Assembly: GCA_021776655.1 (NCBI GenBank)
Contig: JAJFFK010000029.1
Span: 1-63,845 of the forward strand
DNA from: Henriciella sp.
GTDB taxonomy: Bacteria > Pseudomonadota > Alphaproteobacteria > Caulobacterales > Hyphomonadaceae
Reading direction: 5' to 3'
DNA length: 63,845 bases
The notes beneath the pieces are model-generated. The model had not been told where the DNA came from. It worked only from the letters and a program-made list of their open reading frames with translations, and made no database searches. A program made the position numbers and the translations under genes. The number at the start of each line of letters is the position of its first letter. The first letter of the stretch is position 1. Positions 8,470-16,349 of the stretch are shown piece after piece.

Positions 8470-8518
8470 TTCAGTATAGATATCACAATATTATGATTGA
8501 TAGTCCACTATGTAGTGG
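8470..8518 (+). promoter_or_regulatory. Predicted promoter and palindromic operator for the 8564 gene
   Basis: The AT-rich gap between two divergent genes holds a plausible -35 (TTCAGT, 8470-8475) and -10 (TATGAT, 8492-8497) with 16-bp spacing. Just downstream lies the perfect palindrome CCACTATGTAGTGG (8505-8518), well placed to act as an operator. No regulator gene is adjacent, so this is prediction from sequence only. Confidence 0.35.
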
Positions 8519-8563
8519 TATATGAGAGGAGGTATGCATAGACGTCAATTTGGGAGACTAAAA

Positions 8564-9085
8564 ATGCCGGCCAAGACATTTAAAATTGCGATGTCCAATC
8601 GAATACATATTGGACCATATGACCCACCTTTGCTCAATGCTAATCAAGGTGGATGTGAATGGCTAATTCTCCGTCGTTGGGGTGATAAGGGACAATTCCT
8701 TGAAATCTCTGATACGACTTTGGAGGTGCCGAATGGGGATAGAGTCCGTGGCTCGATTCCTAATTGCGAAATTCCCGATAAAGCTCCACCGTCGCTGCTT
8801 GCGCATCAATCCATGTTAGGAGTGATGGTACGTGAAGATAGTTCCGGCGATGCAGTATTCTTGTTGGTTCGACGTAATGTGGATGATCATACTATGTCTG
8901 GCAAATTCTATCCGGTCGATGGTCATGCGGTTATAAAGGAATTTGGCAATGATCTTGTCTTGGTTGCATCTGGACGACACGCCCATGATCAAGACGGAAA
9001 CGATATCCCCAATCCGGGTCCAAGTGACGGTGGGATGTCCTGGCATTTCGATGCAGCGCAAATCGCTTGGGACCAATCATCTTAA
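8564..9085 (+). CDS. Orphan hypothetical protein, AT-rich
   Basis: I do not recognise this 173-residue protein. It has no signal peptide or membrane segment and seems cytoplasmic. It is Asp/Gly-rich, with a C-terminal half that alternates short hydrophobic strands (VFLLVRR, DLVLVASGRHAH) and turns, suggesting a beta-rich fold. The start at 8564 is preferred because GGGAG sits eight bases upstream; the ATG at 8534 has AGGAGG only one base away. Codon use is visibly AT-richer than in neighbouring genes, which suggests recent transfer. Its stop overlaps the convergent nadD stop in a TTAA palindrome. Confidence 0.6.
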   Translation: MPAKTFKIAMSNRIHIGPYDPPLLNANQGGCEWLILRRWGDKGQFLEISDTTLEVPNGDRVRGSIPNCEIPDKAPPSLLAHQSMLGVMVREDSSGDAVFLLVRRNVDDHTMSGKFYPVDGHAVIKEFGNDLVLVASGRHAHDQDGNDIPNPGPSDGGMSWHFDAAQIAWDQSS

Positions 9086-9711
9086 GTCCTGTCATATCTA
9101 AGATGTTTCCGTTTTTTTCGAAGATCAGTAGAGCTGGCCGGGTTTAGCGGGGCATTCAGATAGGTCCAGGCAGGGGCGTCGTGGCCGGGCAGGAGCTTGG
9201 CGGCGCGGCGCGGCAGGCGGGCCTTGCGGAAGACTTGGGCAAAATGTGAAGAGCGCGTGGCTTGCGTCGAACCGGGCCGAGCGATCACAGCGATAGGGAT
9301 CAGTTTAACCAGTGCTTGCCAGTCTTTCCACTCGTGGAAATTCTGCAAACTGTCCGATCCCATAAGCCAAACCAAATGGGCATGTGGGCAATGCGCGTGC
9401 ATGAGCCGGACCAGATCAATCGTATAGGTCAGGCCCGCATGGGCCTCTATGTCGCTGACTTGCATGGCGCGGTTAGGTTCAAGCATGATCTGCACTGCGG
9501 CGAGGCGAGCGTTAAACTCTCTGGGCGCATTTTTAAGCGGATTGCCGCGCGCCGGGAACCACCAGACTTGATCCAGATCGAGCCGTTTCAGAGCGGTTTC
9601 TGCGACATGCATGTGGCCACTATGCGGCGGGTCGAAACTGCCACCGAACAGGCCGATACGCTGGCGTGTACTGGTTGGCGGAAGATGGGCGGCGCGGCGG
9701 AAATGGGGCAT
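9082..9711 (-). CDS. nadD: Nicotinate-nucleotide adenylyltransferase NadD
   Basis: The nucleotidyltransferase signature GLFGGSFDPPHSGHMHVAE near the N-terminus and the SSTDLRKK motif near the C-terminus identify NadD, which adenylates nicotinate mononucleotide in NAD synthesis. It also carries WWFPARGNPLK and WLMGSDSL, both typical. The start at 9711 gives 209 residues with no overlap with proA; an upstream ATG at 9759 would overlap proA by 35 bp. Normally rsfS and rlmH follow directly, but here an unrelated block from 5982 to 9081 intervenes. Confidence 0.93.
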   Translation of the reverse strand: MPHFRRAAHLPPTSTRQRIGLFGGSFDPPHSGHMHVAETALKRLDLDQVWWFPARGNPLKNAPREFNARLAAVQIMLEPNRAMQVSDIEAHAGLTYTIDLVRLMHAHCPHAHLVWLMGSDSLQNFHEWKDWQALVKLIPIAVIARPGSTQATRSSHFAQVFRKARLPRRAAKLLPGHDAPAWTYLNAPLNPASSTDLRKKRKHLRYDRT

Positions 9712-9724
9712 GATCTGGCGGGCT

Positions 9725-11011
9725 CTAAGGTCGCGTCTGGCCAGTGCCGCGTACGACATACTTGAAAATGGTCAATTGCTGCGCGCCAACCGGGCCGCGC
9801 GCGTGGATACGTCCGGTCGCAATGCCGATCTCTGCGCCCATGCCGAACTCACCGCCATCGGCGTATTGGGTTGAGGCATTATGGATGACGATCCCCGCAT
9901 CAACGTCACTAAAAAAGCGCGCCGCTATTGCTGTGTCCTCGGTGATGATCGCCTCGGTATGGCCGGTGCCGTAGGTCTCGATATGGCCAAGCGCCGCGTC
10001 AATACCGTCGACAACACGTACTGAAATAATCGCATCAAGATATTCTGTGTGCCAGTCATTATCAGTTGCACCGTCCATATTGGGGACGAGAGACCGGGCG
10101 CGGTTATCGCCTCTTAAGCTGCACCCTGCATCGGTGAGGGCGGCTGCAATTGCAGGTAACAAGGTGCCCGCAATCGCGCTGTCGATCAGCAAAGTCTCCG
10201 CCGCGCCGCAAATGCCGGTACGTCGCATCTTGGAGTTGACCGTAATGTCCACGGCTTTTTGCGGATCAGCTTTGGCATCAACATAGATATGGCACATGCC
10301 TTCAAGATGCCCGATCACCGGGATGCGGGCTTCATCTTGCACGCGCTTAAGTAGCGATATTCCGCCGCGTGGAACAATCACATCAATCGTTGCGTTCAGG
10401 CCGGTCAGCATGTGACCGACAGCGGCGCGGTCTTTGGTCTGAACCAATTGGATAGCATCTTCAGGCAGGCCAGCGGAGGCGAGCCCGGCACGGAGCGCTT
10501 CCGCGATGACTTTCGCAGAGTTGAGGCTCTCACTGCCCGCGCGCAAGATCACGGCATTGCCAGACCGCAGGCATAGAGCGGCAGCATCAGCGGTCACGTT
10601 TGGGCGCGCTTCATAGATGATGCCGATCACCCCAAGCGGGGTGCGTACACGGGCAATGTCGAGACCTGATGGCACGCTCCAGCGCGTGATCTCGCGACCG
10701 ATTGGATCGGGCAGGGCGGCGACATCTCGCACGGCATCGGCAATTGCCTTGACGCGCGTGTCATCCAGCATCAACCGGTCAAGCATAGCGCCAGACAGGC
10801 CCTTTTCCTCGCCATATTGCATATCTTTGGTGTTGGCTGTTAGCAGCTTTTGGCGGGCAGAGGCCATCGCTTCGGCCATCGCGTTCAGGCCTGCTGTGCG
10901 GGCTTCTGGAGTGGTGCGGGCAAGCGCTTTGGATGCCGTGCGCGCGCGCCTCCCCATGTCTTGCATCAAGGTTGCCAGTGTGTCGCTTGAAGTTTGCATT
11001 GTATCGGCCAT
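9725..11011 (-). CDS. proA: Gamma-glutamyl phosphate reductase ProA
   Basis: The 428-residue protein has the aldehyde-dehydrogenase fold of ProA, including TPLGVIGIIYEARPNVT, the Rossmann region and the catalytic cysteine in MRRTGICGAAETLL (Cys268). It reduces gamma-glutamyl phosphate to glutamate semialdehyde in proline synthesis, using NADPH. The order proA-nadD is standard in alphaproteobacteria. The next proline step, proC, is also in this window at 56308. ProB is not adjacent. Confidence 0.96.
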   Translation of the reverse strand: MADTMQTSSDTLATLMQDMGRRARTASKALARTTPEARTAGLNAMAEAMASARQKLLTANTKDMQYGEEKGLSGAMLDRLMLDDTRVKAIADAVRDVAALPDPIGREITRWSVPSGLDIARVRTPLGVIGIIYEARPNVTADAAALCLRSGNAVILRAGSESLNSAKVIAEALRAGLASAGLPEDAIQLVQTKDRAAVGHMLTGLNATIDVIVPRGGISLLKRVQDEARIPVIGHLEGMCHIYVDAKADPQKAVDITVNSKMRRTGICGAAETLLIDSAIAGTLLPAIAAALTDAGCSLRGDNRARSLVPNMDGATDNDWHTEYLDAIISVRVVDGIDAALGHIETYGTGHTEAIITEDTAIAARFFSDVDAGIVIHNASTQYADGGEFGMGAEIGIATGRIHARGPVGAQQLTIFKYVVRGTGQTRP

Positions 11012-11059
11012 AGCGATGCTTTGCCGGATATAGTCCGCCTTATCAATCCGATAAATTGA

Positions 11060-12514
11060 CTAACCGCGCCAGAACCGCCGGGTCATCAGAACAAATACGG
11101 CGGTAAATTCCAGCCGCCCCAGCAACATAGCCGTCGCGCAAATCCATTTTGCACGATCGGAAAGGGGCTCGAATGTCCCTGCTGGCCCAATGATCGGGCC
11201 AAGACCGGGGCCGACATTTGAAACGCTGGTGGCTGATCCGGAAATCGCAGTTAGTGGATCAAGCCCGGTCAAGCTGAGCAAGATCGCAGCGGTCATGAAG
11301 GTTGCAATATATAGAAATACAAACACCATTACCGATTGCAGGGTGTTGTCGTCGACAACTTTTCCGCCGTAACGCACGCGCACGACCCGGTTCGGGCTCA
11401 TCATCTGCTGGGCGTGGGCAAGCACCGCGCGAAAGCTGATTTCCAGGCGAAACATCTTGATCCCGCAAGCTGCCGAACCGGCGCAGCCACCGAGGAAGAT
11501 GGTCACCAGGAATACCAGAATGGCGGGCTCACCCCAGCTGTCATAGGTTGCGGTTGCATAGCCGGTTCCTGTCATCACCGAGACTGTATTGAACAAGGTT
11601 TCGCCATAGCCAACGATCGGATCGATGAAGACAAGGTCGTGGTCCTCGACCATGCGCAGCAAAAACAAGATCACTGATATGCCGAGGATCAGGCCGAGAA
11701 ACAGGCGCGGTTGCGGGTCGGTCAATAATGGGCGCACGCGGCCATGGATCATCGCCATGGCCAGCAAGCTGAACGGCAGTCCTGCAATAATCATGAAGAA
11801 TGTGGCCGCGAGAGGGGCTGGGGTGCCATAGAACGCACCAAAGGAGGCATCATGGGTTGAGTAACCACCCGCCGCGACCGTGGTCATCGAATGGGCAATC
11901 GCGTCGAAAGCGGACAATCCGCAGATCAGATAGGTCAGGGCGCAGGCGGCCGATACGAACAGGTAGACCATGCCGGTTTGAGCCGTAATCTCACCAATAC
12001 GGGGCATGAACTTGCCCGATACATCCGAGCTTTCCAATTGGAACAATTGCATCCCGCCAACCCGCAACATTGGCAGGATGGCAATCGCCGTAACAATGAT
12101 GCCAATCCCGCCAAACCATTGCAGGATTGCGCGCCAAAGCAGCAAGCCGCGAGGCTGGCTGTCGAGATTGGTAATCACGGTTGCCCCGGTTGTGGTCAGG
12201 CCGGAAATGCTCTCAAACATGGCATTGGTAAAGGACATACCTGCGCCAAGGAATGGAATGGCCGCGAGCGCTGGCAGAACAATCCAGACCAAAACGGTCA
12301 GCAAGAAGGCTTCGCGTGCGCCTGTGCGCTGTCTGTGCCCGCCAGCAAGGATGACCAGCCCGCCGCCAAATAGGAGTAATGTCGTTGCGCTGGTGGCGAA
12401 GATTGGCCAATCGCCATTGCGGTCCGTGAGATCCAGCAACCAGCACGGGATCATGGCCGCGCCAAGAAGCGCAGTCATAATGCCAAGGGCCAAGATTACG
12501 ACACGAAGCTGCAT
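11060..12514 (-). CDS. trkH: TrkH-type potassium transporter subunit
   Basis: This 484-residue polytopic protein has about ten to twelve hydrophobic segments and four pore loops with the conserved glycine filters: TTTGATV, VAAGGYST, MTGTGYAT and SVSNVGPGLG. TrkH forms the membrane pore for K+ uptake and needs the cytosolic NAD-binding TrkA regulator, which is not encoded nearby. The start at 12514 follows the family N-terminus. It is transcribed away from mraZ, so the 368-bp gap holds both promoters. Confidence 0.92.
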   Translation of the reverse strand: MQLRVVILALGIMTALLGAAMIPCWLLDLTDRNGDWPIFATSATTLLLFGGGLVILAGGHRQRTGAREAFLLTVLVWIVLPALAAIPFLGAGMSFTNAMFESISGLTTTGATVITNLDSQPRGLLLWRAILQWFGGIGIIVTAIAILPMLRVGGMQLFQLESSDVSGKFMPRIGEITAQTGMVYLFVSAACALTYLICGLSAFDAIAHSMTTVAAGGYSTHDASFGAFYGTPAPLAATFFMIIAGLPFSLLAMAMIHGRVRPLLTDPQPRLFLGLILGISVILFLLRMVEDHDLVFIDPIVGYGETLFNTVSVMTGTGYATATYDSWGEPAILVFLVTIFLGGCAGSAACGIKMFRLEISFRAVLAHAQQMMSPNRVVRVRYGGKVVDDNTLQSVMVFVFLYIATFMTAAILLSLTGLDPLTAISGSATSVSNVGPGLGPIIGPAGTFEPLSDRAKWICATAMLLGRLEFTAVFVLMTRRFWRG

Positions 12515-12882
12515 GCAGCGGCATCTACCAGCAAAAGCCTGAGAAGACGTGTATATTTTATCGCTCCGTGGCGATGTCGGTGAGCGATAGGTGCATTATC
12601 TGGAAGAGAGGTGTATAAAGATCGGCATTATGTGAAAAAATATGTGCGTGAAATTGGTGAGGTTAATCAATTGTAAATAAAAGGTTTTCTATAAGTTAAC
12701 CAAGTACAGTCCGGGCGTGTTCTGCTTGGTTCCATATTTGTACGGTTTTTGTTTCCATTTTTTGGCTTTGTGGATAGGCCGCGTAAAATGTTTCCCATTT
12801 GAATCCAGATGCACCCATGGTATCCCCCTAATGGAGAGTTCAAGCCCATTCGGTTTGGGCGGGGTTTGCTGGGAGTTGGCGC
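12515..12882. other. Divergent intergenic region trkH/mraZ with the dcw leader
   Basis: This gene-free stretch is AT-rich between 12600 and 12800. It contains a CtrA-like TTAA-N7-TAAA (12663-12677, one mismatch), a DnaA-box-like TGTGGATAG (12769-12777) and a GANTC site (GAATC, 12801-12805). Near mraZ there is a small hairpin (GCCCA/TGGGC, 12844-12860) and two TGGG elements (12856 and 12870) that recall MraZ-binding repeats, though their spacing is not the usual ten bases. The dcw promoter is probably here; I cannot fix its -35/-10. Confidence 0.4.
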
Positions 12883-13377
12883 GTGTTCGTATCGACGCAT
12901 GAAACATCTTTGGATTCCAAAGGCAGAGTGTCGGTTCCGGCATCGTTTCGACATGCCTTGGGCGGCGGCATGCGCGTTTTCCTGTGGCCAGCTTCCGATG
13001 GTTCACCCTGTCTCGAAGGTGGCGGCGAGCAACTGATGTCGACATATCGCCAGACTTTGGCGCGAATGAGTCCAAATGATCCGGCCCGGCGCGCCTTCAT
13101 GCATGCCATTTTTACGTGTTCGGCAGACATGAAAATGGATGATAATGGCCGCATCTCAATTCCCAAGAAACTGCTCCAGCTGGTTGGGGTTGAAAAGGAG
13201 TTGATCTTTGCCGGCGGGCTTGATCGCTTCCATGTCTGGGAGCCTGGTCGATACGCTGCGTTTGATGTGCAGATGGGTGAGCAATTACAGGCCAGCCAGG
13301 GCGCCATAGAGGCGCCTTTCCAGGCCGCTCTGGCGGCAGGTGGGATCATTGGTTTGGTGCCAGGAGACGAGTCCTGA
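12883..13377 (+). CDS. mraZ: Transcriptional regulator MraZ
   Basis: The protein has two SpoVT/AbrB-like MraZ repeats, each with the DxxGRxxxPxxxR pattern: SLDSKGRVSVPASFR near residue 9 and MDDNGRISIPKKLL near residue 84. MraZ is the ring-forming DNA-binding repressor of its own dcw operon. The start is GTG at 12883, preceded by GGGAG at seven bases; at 164 residues it has normal length. It overlaps rsmH by one base, opening the dcw cluster. Confidence 0.95.
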   Translation: MFVSTHETSLDSKGRVSVPASFRHALGGGMRVFLWPASDGSPCLEGGGEQLMSTYRQTLARMSPNDPARRAFMHAIFTCSADMKMDDNGRISIPKKLLQLVGVEKELIFAGGLDRFHVWEPGRYAAFDVQMGEQLQASQGAIEAPFQAALAAGGIIGLVPGDES

Positions 13378-14366
13378 TGGCGCATGTCTCGGTCTTGCTG
13401 AATGAAGTTCTGGCGGCGCTGAAGCCAGCATCGCAAGAGGCCTATGTTGATGGCACGTTTGGCGGCGGCGGCTATGCGATGGCGGTTTTGTCCGCCGCAC
13501 AGTGCACCTTATATGGCATTGACCGCGATCTTGATGCGATTGAACGGGCCGAAAAGCTGGCAGCCAAAGAGCCGCGACTGGTTCCGCTCATGGGGCGGTT
13601 CGGCGATTTGGATGCGCTCCTGTTGAACGCAGGTGTCACGCATGTTGACGGTATCATGCTCGACATTGGCGTGTCATCGTTTCAGATTGATCAGAGCGCG
13701 CGCGGGTTTTCCTTCATGCGAGATGGCCCGCTGGATATGCGAATGGGGCAATCTGGTCCGAGTGCAGCCGATGCGATTAACACATTAGCCGAGAGCGATC
13801 TTGCGAGTGTCATTCGCCAGCTTGGAGAAGAGCGTCAGGCCCGACGGATCGCCAAAGTCATTTGCGAGCGGCGGCTGGCAAAGCCATTCACTTCGACCCT
13901 GGACCTGGCGGAAATCGTCGAGCAAGCAGTCGGTGGGCGGCGCGGCAAGAAGACCCATCCGGCGACGCTGACCTTCCAGGCCATCCGGATGTACGTGAAT
14001 GATGAACTGGGCGAGTTGGCGCGCGGACTGGCAGCGGCTGAGCGCATGCTTGTGCCTGGTGGGCGGCTGGTTGTGGTCAGTTTTCATTCGCTTGAGGACC
14101 GGTTGGTCAAGCGGTTCTTGCGCGCGCGATCAGGCGGCAATAGCGGTGGATCACGCTACATGCCGGAAAAACTGGCGGGTCCTGCGGCCACGTTCGAGTT
14201 GCCATCTCGCAAAGCGATTGAAGCCGGTGAGGTTGAGACAGATACCAATCCGAGGGCGAGGTCTGCGCGGCTTCGGATCGGCGCGCGCACAAATGCACCG
14301 GTATGGAAGGATTTGCCAGATACAGGTATGACATTGCCGCCATTGACGCAGTTGGAGACCGCATGA
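13377..14366 (+). CDS. rsmH: 16S rRNA (cytosine1402-N4)-methyltransferase RsmH
   Basis: At 329 residues it carries the MraW signatures: HVSVLLNEVL at the start, YVDGTFGGGGYA (SAM motif I), GIDRDLDAI, LDIGVSSFQIDQSARGFSF and VVSFHSLEDRLVKRF. It methylates N4 of C1402 in the ribosomal P site. The stop overlaps the ftsL start in ATGA, as expected for a tightly packed dcw operon. Confidence 0.97.
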   Translation: MAHVSVLLNEVLAALKPASQEAYVDGTFGGGGYAMAVLSAAQCTLYGIDRDLDAIERAEKLAAKEPRLVPLMGRFGDLDALLLNAGVTHVDGIMLDIGVSSFQIDQSARGFSFMRDGPLDMRMGQSGPSAADAINTLAESDLASVIRQLGEERQARRIAKVICERRLAKPFTSTLDLAEIVEQAVGGRRGKKTHPATLTFQAIRMYVNDELGELARGLAAAERMLVPGGRLVVVSFHSLEDRLVKRFLRARSGGNSGGSRYMPEKLAGPAATFELPSRKAIEAGEVETDTNPRARSARLRIGARTNAPVWKDLPDTGMTLPPLTQLETA

Positions 14367-14704
14367 GCAAGCGCGCATTCTTCTTCGGACTGGCGGTTAT
14401 TGCAGTGCTGATTTTCAGCCTGTACCGCGCAAAGTATGGCGCGCGCGAAAGTTCGCTGCAAATCGCTGCGATTGAGGAGCAGATCGAAGTGGCGCGGGCT
14501 GAACAGACCGATCTTCTGGCTGAGTTCAGTCATCGCTCGCGGCAGGAATGGATCGAGGAATTCGCCCGAAATGAGCTCGGCATGGTGCCGGCACGCGCGG
14601 AACAATTTGTTCGCACAGTTGATCTGGATGGCCGGGTCGGACCGCCAATTGTCGAGAGCGAGGTAAGTGAGCGGACAAACCGTGGAGGGCCTAATGCAGA
14701 TTGA
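14363..14704 (+). CDS. ftsL: Cell-division protein FtsL-like
   Basis: The 113-residue protein has a short cytoplasmic start, one membrane segment (FFFGLAVIAVLIFSLY, about residues 6-21) and a periplasmic coiled-coil (residues 25-60) with IAAIEEQIEVARAEQTDLL, followed by the ELGMVPARAEQ region. Size, topology and position between rsmH and ftsI identify FtsL, partner of FtsB and FtsQ in the divisome. Sequence conservation in this family is low, so the call relies on context. ATGA overlap with rsmH; 11-bp overlap with ftsI. Confidence 0.88.
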   Translation: MSKRAFFFGLAVIAVLIFSLYRAKYGARESSLQIAAIEEQIEVARAEQTDLLAEFSHRSRQEWIEEFARNELGMVPARAEQFVRTVDLDGRVGPPIVESEVSERTNRGGPNAD

Positions 14705-16349
14705 AAATGGCGCTCAGACCACGATGCATGGCGGCGGTATGCGGTCGCGAATTGTGTCGATCAGCCTGCTCGCAGCTTTTGCCGCGATTGCCACCAAGGG
14801 CGCGGTTATCGCACTTGGCGGCTCGGCGGCTGGGACCGGTGCATCGACTGTATTTGAGGCTCCAATACGACGCGCTGATATTGTTGATCGCAATGGCGAC
14901 CTGCTGGCAACGTCCGTCACCGCATATTCACTGTTCGCCGATCCGCGCGCGATGATGGATAGCGATCTTGTGGTCCGCGAGTTGACGCGCGTGCTGCCGG
15001 ATCTCGATATCGAGCTGATCTCAAAACGGTTGGCCAACAAGGACCGCGCGTTTGCATGGATTGAGCGCGGGTTGACGCCGCGCCAGCGCCAGGCCGTGTT
15101 TGAGCTTGGCTTGGAAGGGCTCGATTTTCGCGCGGAAATGCGCCGGGCCTACCCACGCGGGACGCTGGCGGGTCATATTATGGGCTATGCGGGTGATGAC
15201 GGTCAGGGCTTGGGCGGGATTGAATACGCGCGCGATGACCGTTTGGCCGCTGGCGGAGAGCCGCTGGCGTTGACAATTGATGCCAATGTCCAATTCAGCC
15301 TTGAGGCGGAGTTGGCGGCAGCCGTCGGGACTTACGGTGCGGAATCGGGCGCCGGTATCGTCATGGCAGTGCGCTCGGGTGATGTGTTGGGCATGGCAAG
15401 CTGGCCCCCAATTGATCCCAATCGTGCAATTGATTTGGACCGCGAAGACCCCGCTCGGCTTGATCGCGCATCCGGCGCTGTCTACGAGCTTGGCTCAGTG
15501 TTCAAACCGTTGACGATTGCCGGTGCGATTGATGCCGGGGCGGTACGCCCAAGTGATGTCTTTGATGTGCGTGAACCGCTCTTGATCCGCGGCCGCACGA
15601 TTAGCGATACGCACCCCATCGGTGCACGTGCAACCCCGGCGCAGATCATTGCTGAAAGCTCAAATATAGGCACGGTGAAAGTTGCCTGGCAGATGGGGGC
15701 GCGCCGTCAGCAGGAGCTCTATGCTGCGCTCGGCCTGTTCGCACGTGCACCGATTGAGCTGGCGGGCAGTGCCGCGCCGATCTTGCCGCAGGAATTCGAT
15801 GATTTGGCCAGTGCGACAGTCAGTTACGGGCATGGCATCGCGGTGTCTCCGATTGCCTTTGTCGGTGCCTATTCGGCGCTTGGAAATGGCGGCGAACGGG
15901 TCGAGCCAACACTCATTCTGACTGGTGATCGCAGACGCGCGCCAAAGCGTGTAATGTCGGCGCCGACGGCGGCTTTGATAACCGGGATGTTGCGTCAGGC
16001 TGTGGTCTCTGGCACCGGCAGACAGGCTGATGTGGCAGGCTATCGCGTCGCTGGAAAGACGGGAACGGCTGAGAAACCAATTCCCGGCGGTTATTCGGAA
16101 ACCGAGAATATTTGCAGTTTTGCCGCGATTTTCCCTGCAGATGGCCCTGAATATGTCGTTTTGATCGTGCTTGATAACCCCAAAGCCGGAGACGGCCGTG
16201 GGCGTACGGCTGCATGGAATGCAGCGCCAACTGCGGGCCGGGTGATCGAGCGAATTGCACCAATTTTGGGGGTTGAGCCGAAATTTGATGTACCCGCGCA
16301 AAGCAACCCGCAGATCCGTTCCGTCTCACAAAGAAGGAACGCGTTATGA
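14694..16349 (+). CDS. ftsI: Septal peptidoglycan transpeptidase FtsI (PBP3)
   Basis: The 551-residue class B penicillin-binding protein has a membrane anchor (about residues 18-40), a PBP-dimer domain containing RRAYPRGTLAGHIMGYAG, and a transpeptidase domain with the Ser-x-x-Lys site in LGSVFKPLTIAG, the SSN motif in ESSNIG and the KTGT motif in VAGKTGTAEKP. It cross-links septal peptidoglycan together with FtsW. The ATG at 14694 is chosen because GGAGGG lies five bases upstream. Its stop overlaps murE by ATGA. Confidence 0.96.
   Translation: MQIENGAQTTMHGGGMRSRIVSISLLAAFAAIATKGAVIALGGSAAGTGASTVFEAPIRRADIVDRNGDLLATSVTAYSLFADPRAMMDSDLVVRELTRVLPDLDIELISKRLANKDRAFAWIERGLTPRQRQAVFELGLEGLDFRAEMRRAYPRGTLAGHIMGYAGDDGQGLGGIEYARDDRLAAGGEPLALTIDANVQFSLEAELAAAVGTYGAESGAGIVMAVRSGDVLGMASWPPIDPNRAIDLDREDPARLDRASGAVYELGSVFKPLTIAGAIDAGAVRPSDVFDVREPLLIRGRTISDTHPIGARATPAQIIAESSNIGTVKVAWQMGARRQQELYAALGLFARAPIELAGSAAPILPQEFDDLASATVSYGHGIAVSPIAFVGAYSALGNGGERVEPTLILTGDRRRAPKRVMSAPTAALITGMLRQAVVSGTGRQADVAGYRVAGKTGTAEKPIPGGYSETENICSFAAIFPADGPEYVVLIVLDNPKAGDGRGRTAAWNAAPTAGRVIERIAPILGVEPKFDVPAQSNPQIRSVSQRRNAL

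Noticed and set aside
12840-13436. 198-codon minus-strand ORF opposite mraZ
   Set aside because: Shadow of a high-GC coding region; no family match, and mraZ plus rsmH are certain.
15660-16301. 213-codon minus-strand ORF opposite ftsI
   Set aside because: Antisense shadow of the transpeptidase domain; composition and lack of start signals argue against a gene.
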